DNA of 64,000 nucleotides from Thalassospira sp. TSL5-1 (GTDB lineage: Bacteria; Pseudomonadota; Alphaproteobacteria; Rhodospirillales; Thalassospiraceae): assembly GCF_001907695.1 (NCBI RefSeq), contig NZ_KV880637.1, positions 434,001-498,000 of the forward strand, in the 5' to 3' direction. Positions within the stretch are counted from its first letter, which is position 1. Each line of letters begins with the position of its first letter. Under the pieces are notes generated by a model that was given only the letters and a program-made list of their open reading frames with translations, ran no database searches and had not been told where the DNA came from. Both the position numbers and the translations under genes were made by a program. Positions 18,431 through 28,043 of this stretch are shown here, piece by piece.

Positions 18431-19419
18431 TATGCGATCCTCCCGGTCGGCTGGCCGTTATCATCAAGCGGATAGAAGCACCGCACATCGCGGCCATAAT
18501 AATCACTTACCGCCGGCTGCTGGTTGATACACTTATCGGTGGCATAGCGGCACCGTGGTGCCAGCAGGCAGCCATCCGGGCGGTCATGGGCGCCGGGAAC
18601 CACGCCGGGAATGGTGCGCAGGCGATCATGGCCTTCGGACCGTTCCGGCAGGGCTTCCAGCAATGCCTGGGTATAGGGGTGGCGCGGGGCGGCAAACAGG
18701 CCGTCCGCCGGGCCACTTTCAAATAATTGCCCCGCATACATCACCTGAATGCGGTCTGCCGCCTCCGAAACCAGGGCAAGGTCATGGGTGATCAGGATCA
18801 GGGCCATGTCGCTGTCGGCCTGCAATTTCAACAGCAAATCAATGATCTGGGCCTGAATGGTCACGTCAAGCGCGGTGGTCGGTTCGTCGGCCACCAGCAG
18901 GCGCGGGTTACAGGCAATGGCCATTGCAATCACGATACGCTGGCTCATCCCGCCCGAAAGCTGGTGCGGGTAGGCCGTCATGCGCGATTTCGGGTCAGGA
19001 ATGCCCACCTGGTTCAAAAGGTCCAGTGTGCGTTCACGGCGCTGGCGTTTGTTCCCGCCTTCATGCACCTTCAGGGCTTCCATGATTTGCGCTTCAACCG
19101 TGTAACACGGGTTTAAGGCCGACATCGGGTCCTGAAAGATCATGGCAATGTCCTTGCCAGTGATTTTGCGGCGTTGGCGCGCGGGCATGCGCAACAAATC
19201 CTGCCCGTCAAAGGTCAGGCTGTCGGCGGTGACGCGGCCGGGATAGTCGATCAGTCCCATCAGGGCGAGCGAGCTTACGGACTTGCCCGAGCCCGATTCA
19301 CCAACGATGCCCAGAACTTCCCCACGATCGACCGAATAGCTGACAGAATCAACAGCCCGAAACGGATTGTTTTCCGAGCCAAATTCGACCGACAGGTTTT
19401 TTACTTCTAACAATGCCAT
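18430..19419 (-). CDS. dppD: Dipeptide/oligopeptide ABC transporter ATP-binding protein, DppD-like
   Basis: 329 residues with Walker [18 protein letters not shown]-loop [12 protein letters not shown], signature [16 protein letters not shown] and Walker [14 protein letters not shown]. The C-terminal oligopeptide extension includes [17 protein letters not shown]. This is the first ATPase of the heterodimer; its stop overlaps the start of the DppF-like gene by one base, showing translational coupling. Confidence 0.93.
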   Translation of the reverse strand: MALLEVKNLSVEFGSENNPFRAVDSVSYSVDRGEVLGIVGESGSGKSVSSLALMGLIDYPGRVTADSLTFDGQDLLRMPARQRRKITGKDIAMIFQDPMSALNPCYTVEAQIMEALKVHEGGNKRQRRERTLDLLNQVGIPDPKSRMTAYPHQLSGGMSQRIVIAMAIACNPRLLVADEPTTALDVTIQAQIIDLLLKLQADSDMALILITHDLALVSEAADRIQVMYAGQLFESGPADGLFAAPRHPYTQALLEALPERSEGHDRLRTIPGVVPGAHDRPDGCLLAPRCRYATDKCINQQPAVSDYYGRDVRCFYPLDDNGQPTGRIA

Positions 19420-19425
19420 GACGAT

Positions 19426-20370
19426 TTACCGCTTCATCTTGGGATCAAGGGCATCGCGCAGGCCATCCCCCATCAGGTTGAAGGCGAGCACGGTGATCAG
19501 GATGCACAGCCCGGGCAAGGTCACGATCCACCAGGCCGAACCCACGAATTCGCGGGCATTTGCCAGCATCGACCCCCATTCCGGCGTCGGTGCCTGGGCC
19601 CCCAGGCCCAGAAAGCCAAGGGCGGCTGCATCCAGAATGGCATTGGAAATGCCCAATGTGCCCTGCACGATCAGCGGGGCGGCACAGTTGGGCAGGATGT
19701 TGACAAACATCTGGCGCAGCGCACCGGCACCGGCAATTTGGGACGCAGTGACATATTCCTTGTTGAGCTCTGAAATCACCGAGGCACGGGTAAGGCGCAC
19801 ATAATGCGGCAACTGGACAATGGCGATGGCCAGCATCGCATTGGTCAGGCTGGGCCCAAGAATGGTGACAATCGCGAGCGCCAGAACCAGGCTGGGAATG
19901 GACAGCATGATGTCCATCACCCGCATGATGCCAACTTCAACCCAGCCCCGGAAATACCCGGCTGAAAGACCCAGGGTCACGCCAAAGACAACGGAAATGA
20001 CAACAACGAACAGGCCGATAAAGACCGAAAGTTGCGCGCCATAAATCAGGCGCGACACCATGTCGCGGCCGACGGCATCCGTGCCCAGCAAATATTGTGC
20101 ATTGCCGCCATCCTGCCAGGCTGGGGGCATCTGAATGGCAGAGCGATCCTGGGCAATGGGATCATGCGGGGCAACAACCTGGGCGAAAACGGCCAGAAAA
20201 ACAACGATTGCCACGACAATCAGGCCTGCAAGCGCGCCCCGGTTCTGCCGGAAATAATGCCAGAATTCGGCCAGCGGCGAGGGCGGCTTTGCCACGATGC
20301 TCGCTTCAAGCTCCTGCAGGGCGGCATCATCCTGATCGGTCGATGTGGCGGGATTTGTGGGTGTATTCAT
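19426..20370 (-). CDS. dppC: Dipeptide ABC transporter permease, DppC-like
   Basis: 314 residues with an N-terminal cytosolic extension, a first transmembrane helix (GALAGLIVVAIVVFLAVFAQ) and the OppC-type core. The core ends in the EAA loop region IAGAGALRQMFVNILPNCAAPLIVQ. It lies 6 bp upstream of the dppD start and 14 bp after dppB. It forms the channel with DppB in the inner membrane. Confidence 0.93.
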   Translation of the reverse strand: MNTPTNPATSTDQDDAALQELEASIVAKPPSPLAEFWHYFRQNRGALAGLIVVAIVVFLAVFAQVVAPHDPIAQDRSAIQMPPAWQDGGNAQYLLGTDAVGRDMVSRLIYGAQLSVFIGLFVVVISVVFGVTLGLSAGYFRGWVEVGIMRVMDIMLSIPSLVLALAIVTILGPSLTNAMLAIAIVQLPHYVRLTRASVISELNKEYVTASQIAGAGALRQMFVNILPNCAAPLIVQGTLGISNAILDAAALGFLGLGAQAPTPEWGSMLANAREFVGSAWWIVTLPGLCILITVLAFNLMGDGLRDALDPKMKR

Positions 20371-20384
20371 AACTTTGCCATCCC

Positions 20385-21395
20385 TTAGCGCGTGTGACGA
20401 ATGCGGGGATTGATCACGCTGTAGGTCAGATCCACCATAAGATTGACCATCATGATCATCATCGCGATCAGAAGAATACCGCCCTGAATGGTCGGATAAT
20501 CACGACGGCTGACGGCTTCAACGATCCATTTGCCGATACCCGGCCAGGAAAAGATCGTTTCGGTCAAAATGGCACCTGCGACCAGCACGCTCACCTGAAG
20601 GCCAATCACGGTGACAACCGGGATCAGCGCATTGCGCAGGGCATGCACGATCACGACCTTGGCGGGGCTTAGCCCCTTGGCACGGGCGACACGGATATAT
20701 TCCTCGCGCAGAACTTCCAGCATTGAAGAACGGGTCATGCGGGCAATGACAGCCATCGGAATGGTGCCCAGCGCGATGGCGGGCAAAATCAGATGCTCCA
20801 CCGCATCAATAAATGCGCCCTTCTGGTCGCTCAGAAGCGTATCAATCAGCATGAAGCCGGTGGTCGGTTCGATAAAATACAGCACCGACAGGCGGCCTGA
20901 AACCGGTGTCCATCCCAGAAAGACGGAAAAGAACATGATCAGCATCGTCGCCCACCAGAAAATTGGCATCGAATAGCCAGCAAGCGAGATGGTCATGGTG
21001 GTATAATCAAAAATGCCGCCCCGGCGGACCGCGGCAATCACACCCAGCGGCAGGCCAACGACAAGCGCAAACAGGATCGCAACAACGCCAAGTTCAACCG
21101 TGGCCGGGAACAGCGTTATGAATTCTTCAAGGACGGGTTTTTTCGTCACAAACGATTTGCCAAGATCCCCCTGGAAAACGTCCAGAAGGTAATGGAAATA
21201 TTGCATGATCAGAGGCTGATCAAAGCCGTATTGTGTCTTTAACTGCGCATAGCGCGCCGCATCAATACCGCGTTCACCGGCCATCATCAGGATGGGGTCG
21301 CCGGGAATCAGGCGGATCAGGAAGAAGACCAACAGGGTAACGCCGAGAAATGTCGGGACGATATCACCCAGTCTGCGGAAAAAGAATCCTAGCAT
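20385..21395 (-). CDS. dppB: Dipeptide ABC transporter permease, DppB-like
   Basis: 336 residues. The N terminus MLGFFFRRLGDIVPTFLGVT and RLIPGDPILMMAGERG are typical of DppB/OppB. The EAA loop is ARAKGLSPAKVVIVHALRNA, and the end GILLIAMMIMMVNLMVDLTY matches the last helix. It follows the binding-protein gene after a 129-bp gap that contains a hairpin. Confidence 0.93.
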   Translation of the reverse strand: MLGFFFRRLGDIVPTFLGVTLLVFFLIRLIPGDPILMMAGERGIDAARYAQLKTQYGFDQPLIMQYFHYLLDVFQGDLGKSFVTKKPVLEEFITLFPATVELGVVAILFALVVGLPLGVIAAVRRGGIFDYTTMTISLAGYSMPIFWWATMLIMFFSVFLGWTPVSGRLSVLYFIEPTTGFMLIDTLLSDQKGAFIDAVEHLILPAIALGTIPMAVIARMTRSSMLEVLREEYIRVARAKGLSPAKVVIVHALRNALIPVVTVIGLQVSVLVAGAILTETIFSWPGIGKWIVEAVSRRDYPTIQGGILLIAMMIMMVNLMVDLTYSVINPRIRHTR

Positions 21396-21479
21396 GCCTT
21401 GGGGCCTTTTTGCTCATTCAGGCACGCAATGATTGTGCGCCCTTGAACGTTCTCTCTCTTGTTTTGTCCAGGAATGCGA

Positions 21480-21505
21480 AGAGGCCCGGAGAAAACCGGG
21501 CCTCT
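21480..21505 (-). terminator. Intercistronic hairpin between dppA and dppB
   Basis: A perfect 10-bp stem, AGAGGCCCGG/CCGGGCCTCT, with a 6-nt loop, 20 bp past the dppA stop and without a T-tract. In binding-protein-dependent operons such hairpins stabilise the upstream mRNA or attenuate transcription, so that more binding protein than permease is made. That function is inferred here. Confidence 0.7.
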
Positions 21506-21524
21506 CGACATTATGATGGTGCGA

Positions 21525-23132
21525 TTATTCCTTGATATCGACACCGTAGAAGATGTGACCGCCAAACGGGTCAATCTTGTAGTTTTCGACTTTAGAGCTG
21601 ATCGGCTCGAACACGATCGAGTGTGCAATGGTTGCCCACGGGTCCTGTTCTTTGAACACAACCTGTGCCTGTTCATACAGGCGGGTACGTTCCAGAACGT
21701 CCGAGGTGGTCTTTGCCTGCTGAATCAGGTCGTCGAATTCCTTGTTGCACCAGCGCGAACGGTTGGACGACCCAACAGCATCACAACCCAGCAGAACGGC
21801 CAGGAAGTTGTCGGGGTCGCCGTTGTCACCGGTCCAGCCCATCAGGAAGGTGCCCTGTTCGCCCTTCTTGGTGCGTTCCAGATACTCGCCCCATTCATAG
21901 GAAACGATTTTCGCCTTGACGCCAATCTTGGCCCAGTCCGCCTGGATCATTTCGGCCATACGGCGTGCATTCGGGTTATAGGGGCGCTGTACCGGCATCG
22001 CCCAGATATCGGTTTCAAAACCGTCCGGGAAACCGGCATCGGCCAGCATCTTTTTGGCGGCTTCAGGGTCATAGGGGTCATCAACAACGTCGTTGTTATA
22101 AGACCAGATCGTCGGCGGAATCGGGTTTTTCGCCTTGGTACCGGCACCCTGATAGATGGCTTCGATGATGGCATCCCTGTTAATCGCCATCGTCAGCGCC
22201 TTGCGGACTTCGGTTTTGTCCAGCGGTGCTTTTTCGGTGTTGTAACCAAGATAGCCGATATTCAGGCCTTCCTGGCTCATCAGGTTGATCGACGGATCGG
22301 CATCCATCGCCTTGAGGTCGGCCGGGTTCGGATAGGGCACAACCTGGCATTCGCCCGCCTTGAGCTTCTGGAAGCGCACCGTGGCGTCCGGCGTGATGGC
22401 AAAGATCAGGTTGTCAATCGGTGCCTTGCCTTCCCAGTAGTCCGGGTTGGCTTTGTAACGGATCACGGCGTCTTTCTGATACTGAACAAACTGGAACGGG
22501 CCGGTGCCGACGGGCTGCAGGTCAACCTGTTCCGGGGTACCGGCTTCCATCATTTTATCGGCATATTCGGCCGACAGGATGGAGGCAAAGTCCATTGCCA
22601 TATTGGCAATAAACGGTGCTTCCGGGCGGTTCAGAACGAATTTCACGGTGTAATCGTCAACTTTGACGATGTCCTTGATCAGTTCGGGCATCGACATGGC
22701 GTTGAAATATTCGTACGAGCCGCCGCTGACGCCATGATAGGGATTTTCTTTGTCCCACATGCGGTCAAAGGAATACATCACGTCGTCGGCGTTGAAATCG
22801 CGGGTCGGCGTGAAGAAGCTGGTGGTCTGAAACTTCACACCTTTGCGCAGATGGAAGGTGTATTCCATGCCGTCAGCCGAAACATCCCAGTTGGTGGCCA
22901 GGCCCGGAACGATGGTGGTCGTGCCACGCTTGAACTGGACCAGACGGTTAAAGATGTTCTTTGACGTCGCATCAAAGGTGGTACCCGTGGTGTAAAGCTG
23001 CGGGTTGAAGCCTTCCGGGCTTGCTTCCGAGCAATAAACCAGGGTTTTTGCCGAAGCGGCGCTCGGTGCGGCCCAGGCCGTCGTCGCAACAAGGGCCGCG
23101 CCCAAAGTCGCTTTGACCAAAGTCGATTTCAT
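21525..23132 (-). CDS. dppA: Periplasmic dipeptide-binding protein, DppA-like
   Basis: 535 residues with a Sec signal peptide (MKSTLVKATLGAALVATTAW, cut near ASA). The SBP family 5 layout is complete: TLVYCSEASPEGFNPQLYTT at the start, TYTVKF-like strand VDDYTVKFVLNRPEAPFIAN, VGTGPFQFVQYQKDAVIRYK and the domain-2 segment MGWTGDNGDPDNFLAVLLGC. It lacks a lipobox and should be a free periplasmic receptor. It closely follows the DppA pattern, so dipeptides are the likely ligand, though heme or other peptides remain possible. First gene of the operon. Confidence 0.93.
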   Translation of the reverse strand: MKSTLVKATLGAALVATTAWAAPSAASAKTLVYCSEASPEGFNPQLYTTGTTFDATSKNIFNRLVQFKRGTTTIVPGLATNWDVSADGMEYTFHLRKGVKFQTTSFFTPTRDFNADDVMYSFDRMWDKENPYHGVSGGSYEYFNAMSMPELIKDIVKVDDYTVKFVLNRPEAPFIANMAMDFASILSAEYADKMMEAGTPEQVDLQPVGTGPFQFVQYQKDAVIRYKANPDYWEGKAPIDNLIFAITPDATVRFQKLKAGECQVVPYPNPADLKAMDADPSINLMSQEGLNIGYLGYNTEKAPLDKTEVRKALTMAINRDAIIEAIYQGAGTKAKNPIPPTIWSYNNDVVDDPYDPEAAKKMLADAGFPDGFETDIWAMPVQRPYNPNARRMAEMIQADWAKIGVKAKIVSYEWGEYLERTKKGEQGTFLMGWTGDNGDPDNFLAVLLGCDAVGSSNRSRWCNKEFDDLIQQAKTTSDVLERTRLYEQAQVVFKEQDPWATIAHSIVFEPISSKVENYKIDPFGGHIFYGVDIKE

Positions 23133-23524
23133 TTATATGCCTCCCTCAAGGCTGGTCCGAACCTGTTACCATCGCATGCAGTCTCACCCGCTGCCGGGAT
23201 GGTGGCACATGTCCGGGCTGGTTAACCCGATCCAACACGAATGCTGGTCATCGTCGTGCGAAAATAATCAGGGTTTTTGCGTACCGTCAACGGTTCCTGA
23301 GGGATTTTACGTATCTTAAAATGCCGCTTAACTCATGAATTTATGTCAAGTGTTTGTTATTTTTATGAAATTATCCGCAATTTTTTTCGTTGGCAGCTAT
23401 GCGTTTTTTTCGCGGCAGCTTGTGCCGTGACGTAAAAATGCGCCTCCGTCATGTGAAAACGGGGCGCATTTTATTTTTTATCCCGCGTCGGGATTCGTTC
23501 TTTTTTTCAGTTGATTAGTTAAAA
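23133..23524. other. 392-bp intergenic region upstream of dppA
   Basis: This holds the promoter region of the dpp operon (right to left) and the 3' end of the threonine-aldolase gene. I see an AT-rich stretch at about 23320-23410 and a terminator hairpin at 23435-23472, but no convincing gene or operator. Confidence 0.6.
23435..23472. terminator. Terminator after the threonine aldolase gene
   Basis: Stem AAAATGCGCC..CCGT/ACGGGGCGCATTTT with one bulged T and a 9-nt loop. T-rich ends are present on both strands (TTTTTACG on minus). It lies 53 bp past the minus-strand stop at 23525. Confidence 0.75.
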
Positions 23525-24550
23525 TCAACCATGCTGGAGCCGGGTTTTAAGGGCTTGTATCGCGTCAATGTCGCTGTTCCATGCCGTCACAAATCGGTAG
23601 GCCTGACGGCCCAGTGACGGCCAGTTATAGAAAACAAGCCCGCATTCGCGCAGGCGGGCGGCGGTTCCATCAGGCAGAGAGACAAAAAGTTCGTTTGCGG
23701 AGCCATTGATCAGCAATTCACCCCCCTGTTCTTTCAGCAGAATGGCAAGTTCCCGCGCTGCCTCATTGGCATTGCGGGCATTTTTGAGCCACAGATCATC
23801 CTGGATATAGGCGGCAAGCTGTGCCGCAAGATAGCGGTGTTTGGAGAGCAAATGACCACTGCGTTTGCGGGCCAGTTCGGCCTTTTCGCGCAGGGACGTG
23901 TCAAACAGGATGATGGCCTCAACCGCCAGAGCGCCGTTTTTTGTGCCCCCAAAACTCAGCGCGTTGACACCGGCCTTCCAGGTAATGTCTGCCGGGCTGC
24001 AATCCAGGGCCGCAACCGCATTGGCAAAGCGGGCACCATCCATGAACAGTTTTTTGTCGAACTGCCTGCAGACATCACCAATCGCGGTGATTTCGTCTTT
24101 GTTATAAACGCCGCCCAGTTCGGTTGACTGGGTCACAGCAACACATTCCGGTGTGACAGAATGTACCCCGCGATCTACCCGGCTTTCCAGATAGGTGCTT
24201 AAGGTTGCGGCTTCCAGTTTGGCGGCAGGGCCATCAATTGGCAGCAATTTCGCGCCACCGGTAAAATGGGCCACAGCGGTGGATTCATCTTCGTTGATAT
24301 GGGCCTCGTGATGGCAAACGATACCGCCATAAGGCGATACCAGTGTGGACAGGCTAATGCAGTTTGCCGCTGTGCCGGTACTAACGGGGATGACTGCGAC
24401 CTCGCGCTCAAACAGGTCGGAAAAGGCGTGATCCAGTGTTGCCGAGACATCATCGCCGCCATAGGCCGGGGCATTGCCCTGGCATTGAGCATCAATCGCG
24501 GCCTGGATTTCGGGGCAAACCGGCGTGACATTGTCAGAAGCAAAGTTCAT
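23525..24550 (-). CDS. Low-specificity threonine aldolase, copy 1
   Basis: 341 residues of the PLP fold-type I beta-eliminating lyase family. It opens MNFASDNVTPVCPEI. The PLP phosphate region is STGTAAN, the His stacked on PLP lies in CHHEAHI, and the Asp in LFMDGARFANAVAAL. The PLP lysine is in SFGGTKNGAL. It cleaves Thr or related 3-hydroxy amino acids to Gly plus an aldehyde. It is the downstream member of a tandem pair of closely similar genes, separated by 59 bp. Confidence 0.88.
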   Translation of the reverse strand: MNFASDNVTPVCPEIQAAIDAQCQGNAPAYGGDDVSATLDHAFSDLFEREVAVIPVSTGTAANCISLSTLVSPYGGIVCHHEAHINEDESTAVAHFTGGAKLLPIDGPAAKLEAATLSTYLESRVDRGVHSVTPECVAVTQSTELGGVYNKDEITAIGDVCRQFDKKLFMDGARFANAVAALDCSPADITWKAGVNALSFGGTKNGALAVEAIILFDTSLREKAELARKRSGHLLSKHRYLAAQLAAYIQDDLWLKNARNANEAARELAILLKEQGGELLINGSANELFVSLPDGTAARLRECGLVFYNWPSLGRQAYRFVTAWNSDIDAIQALKTRLQHG

Positions 24551-24609
24551 TTTTGGGTATTCCTGTTGGTGGCGTTGATTTTGGGTTTAGCTGGGTTAAT
24601 ACCATTTGG

Positions 24610-25626
24610 CTAAAGATTTTGGGGCAGGGCGGCAATATCCTCAAGCGGGCTGTTCCATGCGGTGACAAAGCGATAGGCCCCTTTGCCAACGGCAGGCCAG
24701 GGCCGAAAGATGATACCTGCAGCACGCAATGTCGCAGCCAAATCATCCTCGATCCACATAAACAGCTCGTTCCCCTGGGGCGGGTGGGCCACACGGGCCC
24801 CAAGGCTGCCGAGCGATTGCGCCAGCAGTTTGGCCGCCATATTGGCGTGGCGGGCGTTTTTCAGCCACAAATCGTTTTCCAGATAGGCCAAAAGCTGCAC
24901 AGCCAGATAACGATGTTTGGAAAACAGGTGTCCGCCACGTTTACGGGCTTTTTCCGCCTGTTTGCGCAGGGTTTTGTCAAACAGGACAATGGCATCCACC
25001 GCCAGTGCGCCGTTTTTGGTTGCGCCAAAGCTCAGCACATCCACTCCGGCCTTCCATGTGATGTCCGCCGGATGGCAGTTTAGTGCGGCCACCGCATTGG
25101 CAAAGCGTGCCCCATCCATAAACAGGCGCATATCATGTTCTTTGGCGACCTGGCCAATATCCTGAATTTCCGCGACACTATAAACCGCGCCAAATTCGGT
25201 GGCCTGGGTAATGGCAACGCATTCCGCCTCGACGGCATGAACAGGGCGATTGCGGTGTGCGGTCAAAAAGGCATCCAGCTCTCCTGCTTCGATTTTCGCC
25301 GACGGGCCATCCATCGTCAGCAATTTTGCCCCACCACCATAAAAGGCAACACCGGTTGATTCCGTCTGGTTGATATGGGCTTCATGGTGGCACACCACAC
25401 CGCCATAGGGGGACACCAGGCCCGAAAGGCCAATCAGGTTGGCGGCTGTGCCCGTGGCAACAGGGATGACACAGCATTCGGTTTCAAACAGGTTGGAAAA
25501 GGCAGCATCAAGCTGGGCTGAATCGTCGTCCTGCCCGTAAGGCAGCGCGCTTTTTTCCGATTGGGCGGCAATGGCGGCAAGGATTTCCGGGCAAACCGGC
25601 GATACATTATCGGATGAAAAATTCAT
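24610..25626 (-). CDS. Low-specificity threonine aldolase, copy 2
   Basis: 338 residues, colinear with the neighbour at 23525 over the full length. MNFSSDNVSPVCPEI, CHHEAHI, LFMDGARFANAVAALNC and the PLP-lysine segment SFGATKNGAL are all kept. Many other positions differ, especially the C-terminal substrate-lid region (AGIIFRPWPAVGKGAYRFVT versus CGLVFYNWPSLGRQAYRFVT). Both copies look intact, so this is an old duplication whose partners may differ in substrate or stereochemistry. Confidence 0.88.
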   Translation of the reverse strand: MNFSSDNVSPVCPEILAAIAAQSEKSALPYGQDDDSAQLDAAFSNLFETECCVIPVATGTAANLIGLSGLVSPYGGVVCHHEAHINQTESTGVAFYGGGAKLLTMDGPSAKIEAGELDAFLTAHRNRPVHAVEAECVAITQATEFGAVYSVAEIQDIGQVAKEHDMRLFMDGARFANAVAALNCHPADITWKAGVDVLSFGATKNGALAVDAIVLFDKTLRKQAEKARKRGGHLFSKHRYLAVQLLAYLENDLWLKNARHANMAAKLLAQSLGSLGARVAHPPQGNELFMWIEDDLAATLRAAGIIFRPWPAVGKGAYRFVTAWNSPLEDIAALPQNL

Positions 25627-25701
25627 TTGGGTCCGCTTACATAAACTGGCTGGTTGCCTTTACCATTGGCGGATACAGGCTGAAATGCAAGCACAACAAA
25701 A

Positions 25702-25724
25702 CCCGCCAACATGATGCTGGCGGG
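25702..25724 (-). terminator. Terminator of the cyclase cluster
   Basis: Stem CCCGCCA/TGGCGGG with a 9-nt loop. On the minus strand it is followed by TTTTGTTGTG, 26 bp beyond the cyclase stop. Confidence 0.75.
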
Positions 25725-25749
25725 CCTGGCAAGGTCCTGGCAAATGGTG

Positions 25750-28017
25750 TTATTTGCTGGTGGCGACAAACACGCCGTCCCAGTCCGGCCCCGGCGGGTT
25801 TTGCCGGAAGGCGGCAATGCGTTCTTCATACATGTCATAAAGCACGGAAAGATCGCAGACGGTATTTTGGCGCAGTTCCGCCAGCAGATTTTTCACCTGA
25901 TCCCAGTTTTGGGCGCGATAGGCCTTAATCATGGCATCATGCGTGTCGGCCAGGGCTGCAAAGCCCTCGTTTTCGCGCAGGTCGTGGTCGCCCAGCACGG
26001 TAAAAATCTCGACAGCTTCGCTTTTGCCCTTAACGGCAATCAGGTCCAGTTGCAAAACGGCAAAACGCTGCGATACCGTGGCGGCGGTCTCCTGACCAAT
26101 CACAATATCAACGCCATAATTTTTCGATTGCCCCTCAAGGCGCGAGGCCAGATTAACCGCATCGCCCAGCACCGAATAATCAAACCGCTGGTCCGATCCC
26201 ATATTGCCGACCACGCAGGTGCCGGTATTAATGCCAATACCAATATTGAGCGGTAAAAATGCTTTACCCTCCGCTTTGGCCTCTGCCTCGCGTTCATCAT
26301 TGAGCGCACGCAGGGCCACAAACATGGCAAGGGCGGATTCACAAGCCTTTTCCGGGTGCAATGGCACATCCAGCGGTGCATTCCAAAACGCCATGATGCA
26401 GTCGCCCATATATTTGTCGATGGTGCCATCACGCTGCAAAATACAGCTTGTAAGCGGGGTCAGCAGGCGGTTGATCAGTTGGGTTAAGCCTTGCGGGTCG
26501 GATTTGAAACTTTCGGAAATGGTGGTAAAGCCGCGCACATCACAAAACAGCAATGTCATGTCACGCATTTCCCCGCCCAGTTTAAGGCGCTCGGGGTGTT
26601 GTGCCAGTTGCTCCACCAATGCCGGGGACAGATAGGTTGAAAAGGCCCCACGGACCTGGCGTTTTTCGCCTTCTGTGCGCATAAAGCCGATCAGGCTGCC
26701 GGAAAGATAAACCAGAATGGTTGCAAGGCTGGCATAAAGCGGATCAATCAACATATGATGGGTGCGAAAGGCCCACCAGGAAAATCCGATTGCCCCGCCA
26801 ATTAACGTGATCCCGACAATTGCAGGCCAAAGCGCGCCCAATCGCGGAATGGCAATAACAAAAAACAGACCAATGATGACGATTGCCAGCGTTTCGGCCT
26901 GCGACGCCCAATAGGGCCGCGACAGAAATTCCTGTAACAGCATCTGTTCCATCATTTCCGCATGGACCTCGACCCCCGGTAAAACCGGGTTTAACGGCGA
27001 GGAGCGTAAATCAAGCAGCCCGGCGGCACTCGCACCGATTAACACCGCCGTGTCCTGAAGCGCGCCTTCGGGCACATTGCCGTTTATGACATCGGCAGCG
27101 GAAATATAGCGTTGCGGTTCATGCCCGGTGAAATAAACCCACATATTGCCTGTGGCATCGGATGGAATGGTTAATTGCCCGACACGAATGGCATCCACCC
27201 CGTCCGATGTGGTCCAGCTTGCTGCCCCGCTGGCACCGGAAAGGCGCACATTCATGGTGCGCGGGGCATCCTGCATCACGCGCAGCATTTCCATGCTCAG
27301 CGTCGGATAGACCGGCTTGCCAATCACTGGCTGTTTGGCATCAAGGGCCAGTAAAAGGGGCACGCGGCGCACAATACCATCCGTTCCCGGTGTCACATTG
27401 ATCAGGGCATTGCCCGCTGCAGCCTCCTCGATTGCGGGCAGGTTGGCTGCCGCCCCCGAAAGGGTCGGGATATATTCGGCAATGTTGCGCCCTTGTGCCC
27501 CGGCAATCGCAAAATTGCCGACCTGCCGCGGAATATGAACCAGTTTCCCGTCCGTAAGCTGGGTGGCGGTGACAATTTGCCCAACACCGCCAATAAACTG
27601 GGCAAACAGGGCATCATGGTCCGGCAGGTTGGCGGCAAGCTTGCGAATTTCGGCGGTATTGTCATCCTGCGGCCAGTCTGCCACCACCCGGTCTGGCGAT
27701 GTGCGGTCCGGTTCGGCAAAAATGATGTCAAAACCGACAACTGCCGCGCCCGCCATGCGCAATTTGTAAATCAGCTCGGCCAGGCGGGTACGTGGCCACG
27801 GCCATTGGCCCAGTTCGGCCAGGCTTTTATCGTCAATATCAACAATACGCACCCCTACATCCTGAAATTCGCGCGGGGCGATGCGTTGATAGGTATCAAA
27901 CACATTCATACGCAACTGTCCGACCAGCGGCACATCCTGCCAGCGAAAAACAACACAGGCCATCAGTACCAGCAGCGGAACCAGATAATGCAGAATGCCG
28001 GACAGCTTTTTACGCAT
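25750..28017 (-). CDS. CHASE2-domain class III adenylate/guanylate cyclase
   Basis: 755 residues. An N-terminal membrane helix (about 10-25) precedes a periplasmic CHASE2 sensor domain (about 40-340) with VRIVDIDDKSLAELGQWPWPR and VVGFDIIFAEPD. Three transmembrane helices follow (about 355-430), then a class III cyclase domain. The cyclase has metal-binding TLLFCDVRGFTTISE, IDKYMGDCIMAFWNAP and DYSVLGDAVNLASRLEG. The Lys in DKYMGD and the Asp/Ser before GDAVN favour ATP as substrate. It is the last gene of a three-gene unit with a FecR protein and a TPR/barrel protein, so it probably makes cAMP in response to an envelope signal. Confidence 0.92.
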   Translation of the reverse strand: MRKKLSGILHYLVPLLVLMACVVFRWQDVPLVGQLRMNVFDTYQRIAPREFQDVGVRIVDIDDKSLAELGQWPWPRTRLAELIYKLRMAGAAVVGFDIIFAEPDRTSPDRVVADWPQDDNTAEIRKLAANLPDHDALFAQFIGGVGQIVTATQLTDGKLVHIPRQVGNFAIAGAQGRNIAEYIPTLSGAAANLPAIEEAAAGNALINVTPGTDGIVRRVPLLLALDAKQPVIGKPVYPTLSMEMLRVMQDAPRTMNVRLSGASGAASWTTSDGVDAIRVGQLTIPSDATGNMWVYFTGHEPQRYISAADVINGNVPEGALQDTAVLIGASAAGLLDLRSSPLNPVLPGVEVHAEMMEQMLLQEFLSRPYWASQAETLAIVIIGLFFVIAIPRLGALWPAIVGITLIGGAIGFSWWAFRTHHMLIDPLYASLATILVYLSGSLIGFMRTEGEKRQVRGAFSTYLSPALVEQLAQHPERLKLGGEMRDMTLLFCDVRGFTTISESFKSDPQGLTQLINRLLTPLTSCILQRDGTIDKYMGDCIMAFWNAPLDVPLHPEKACESALAMFVALRALNDEREAEAKAEGKAFLPLNIGIGINTGTCVVGNMGSDQRFDYSVLGDAVNLASRLEGQSKNYGVDIVIGQETAATVSQRFAVLQLDLIAVKGKSEAVEIFTVLGDHDLRENEGFAALADTHDAMIKAYRAQNWDQVKNLLAELRQNTVCDLSVLYDMYEERIAAFRQNPPGPDWDGVFVATSK

Positions 28018-28043
28018 GAAAATTCCGTTATTCGATCAGGGGG

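Noticed and set aside
21459..22964. Long open frame (501 codons) on the plus strand opposite dppA
   Set aside because: It lies wholly antisense to a clear DppA-family gene and its translation shows no domain; a product of the codon bias of the real gene.
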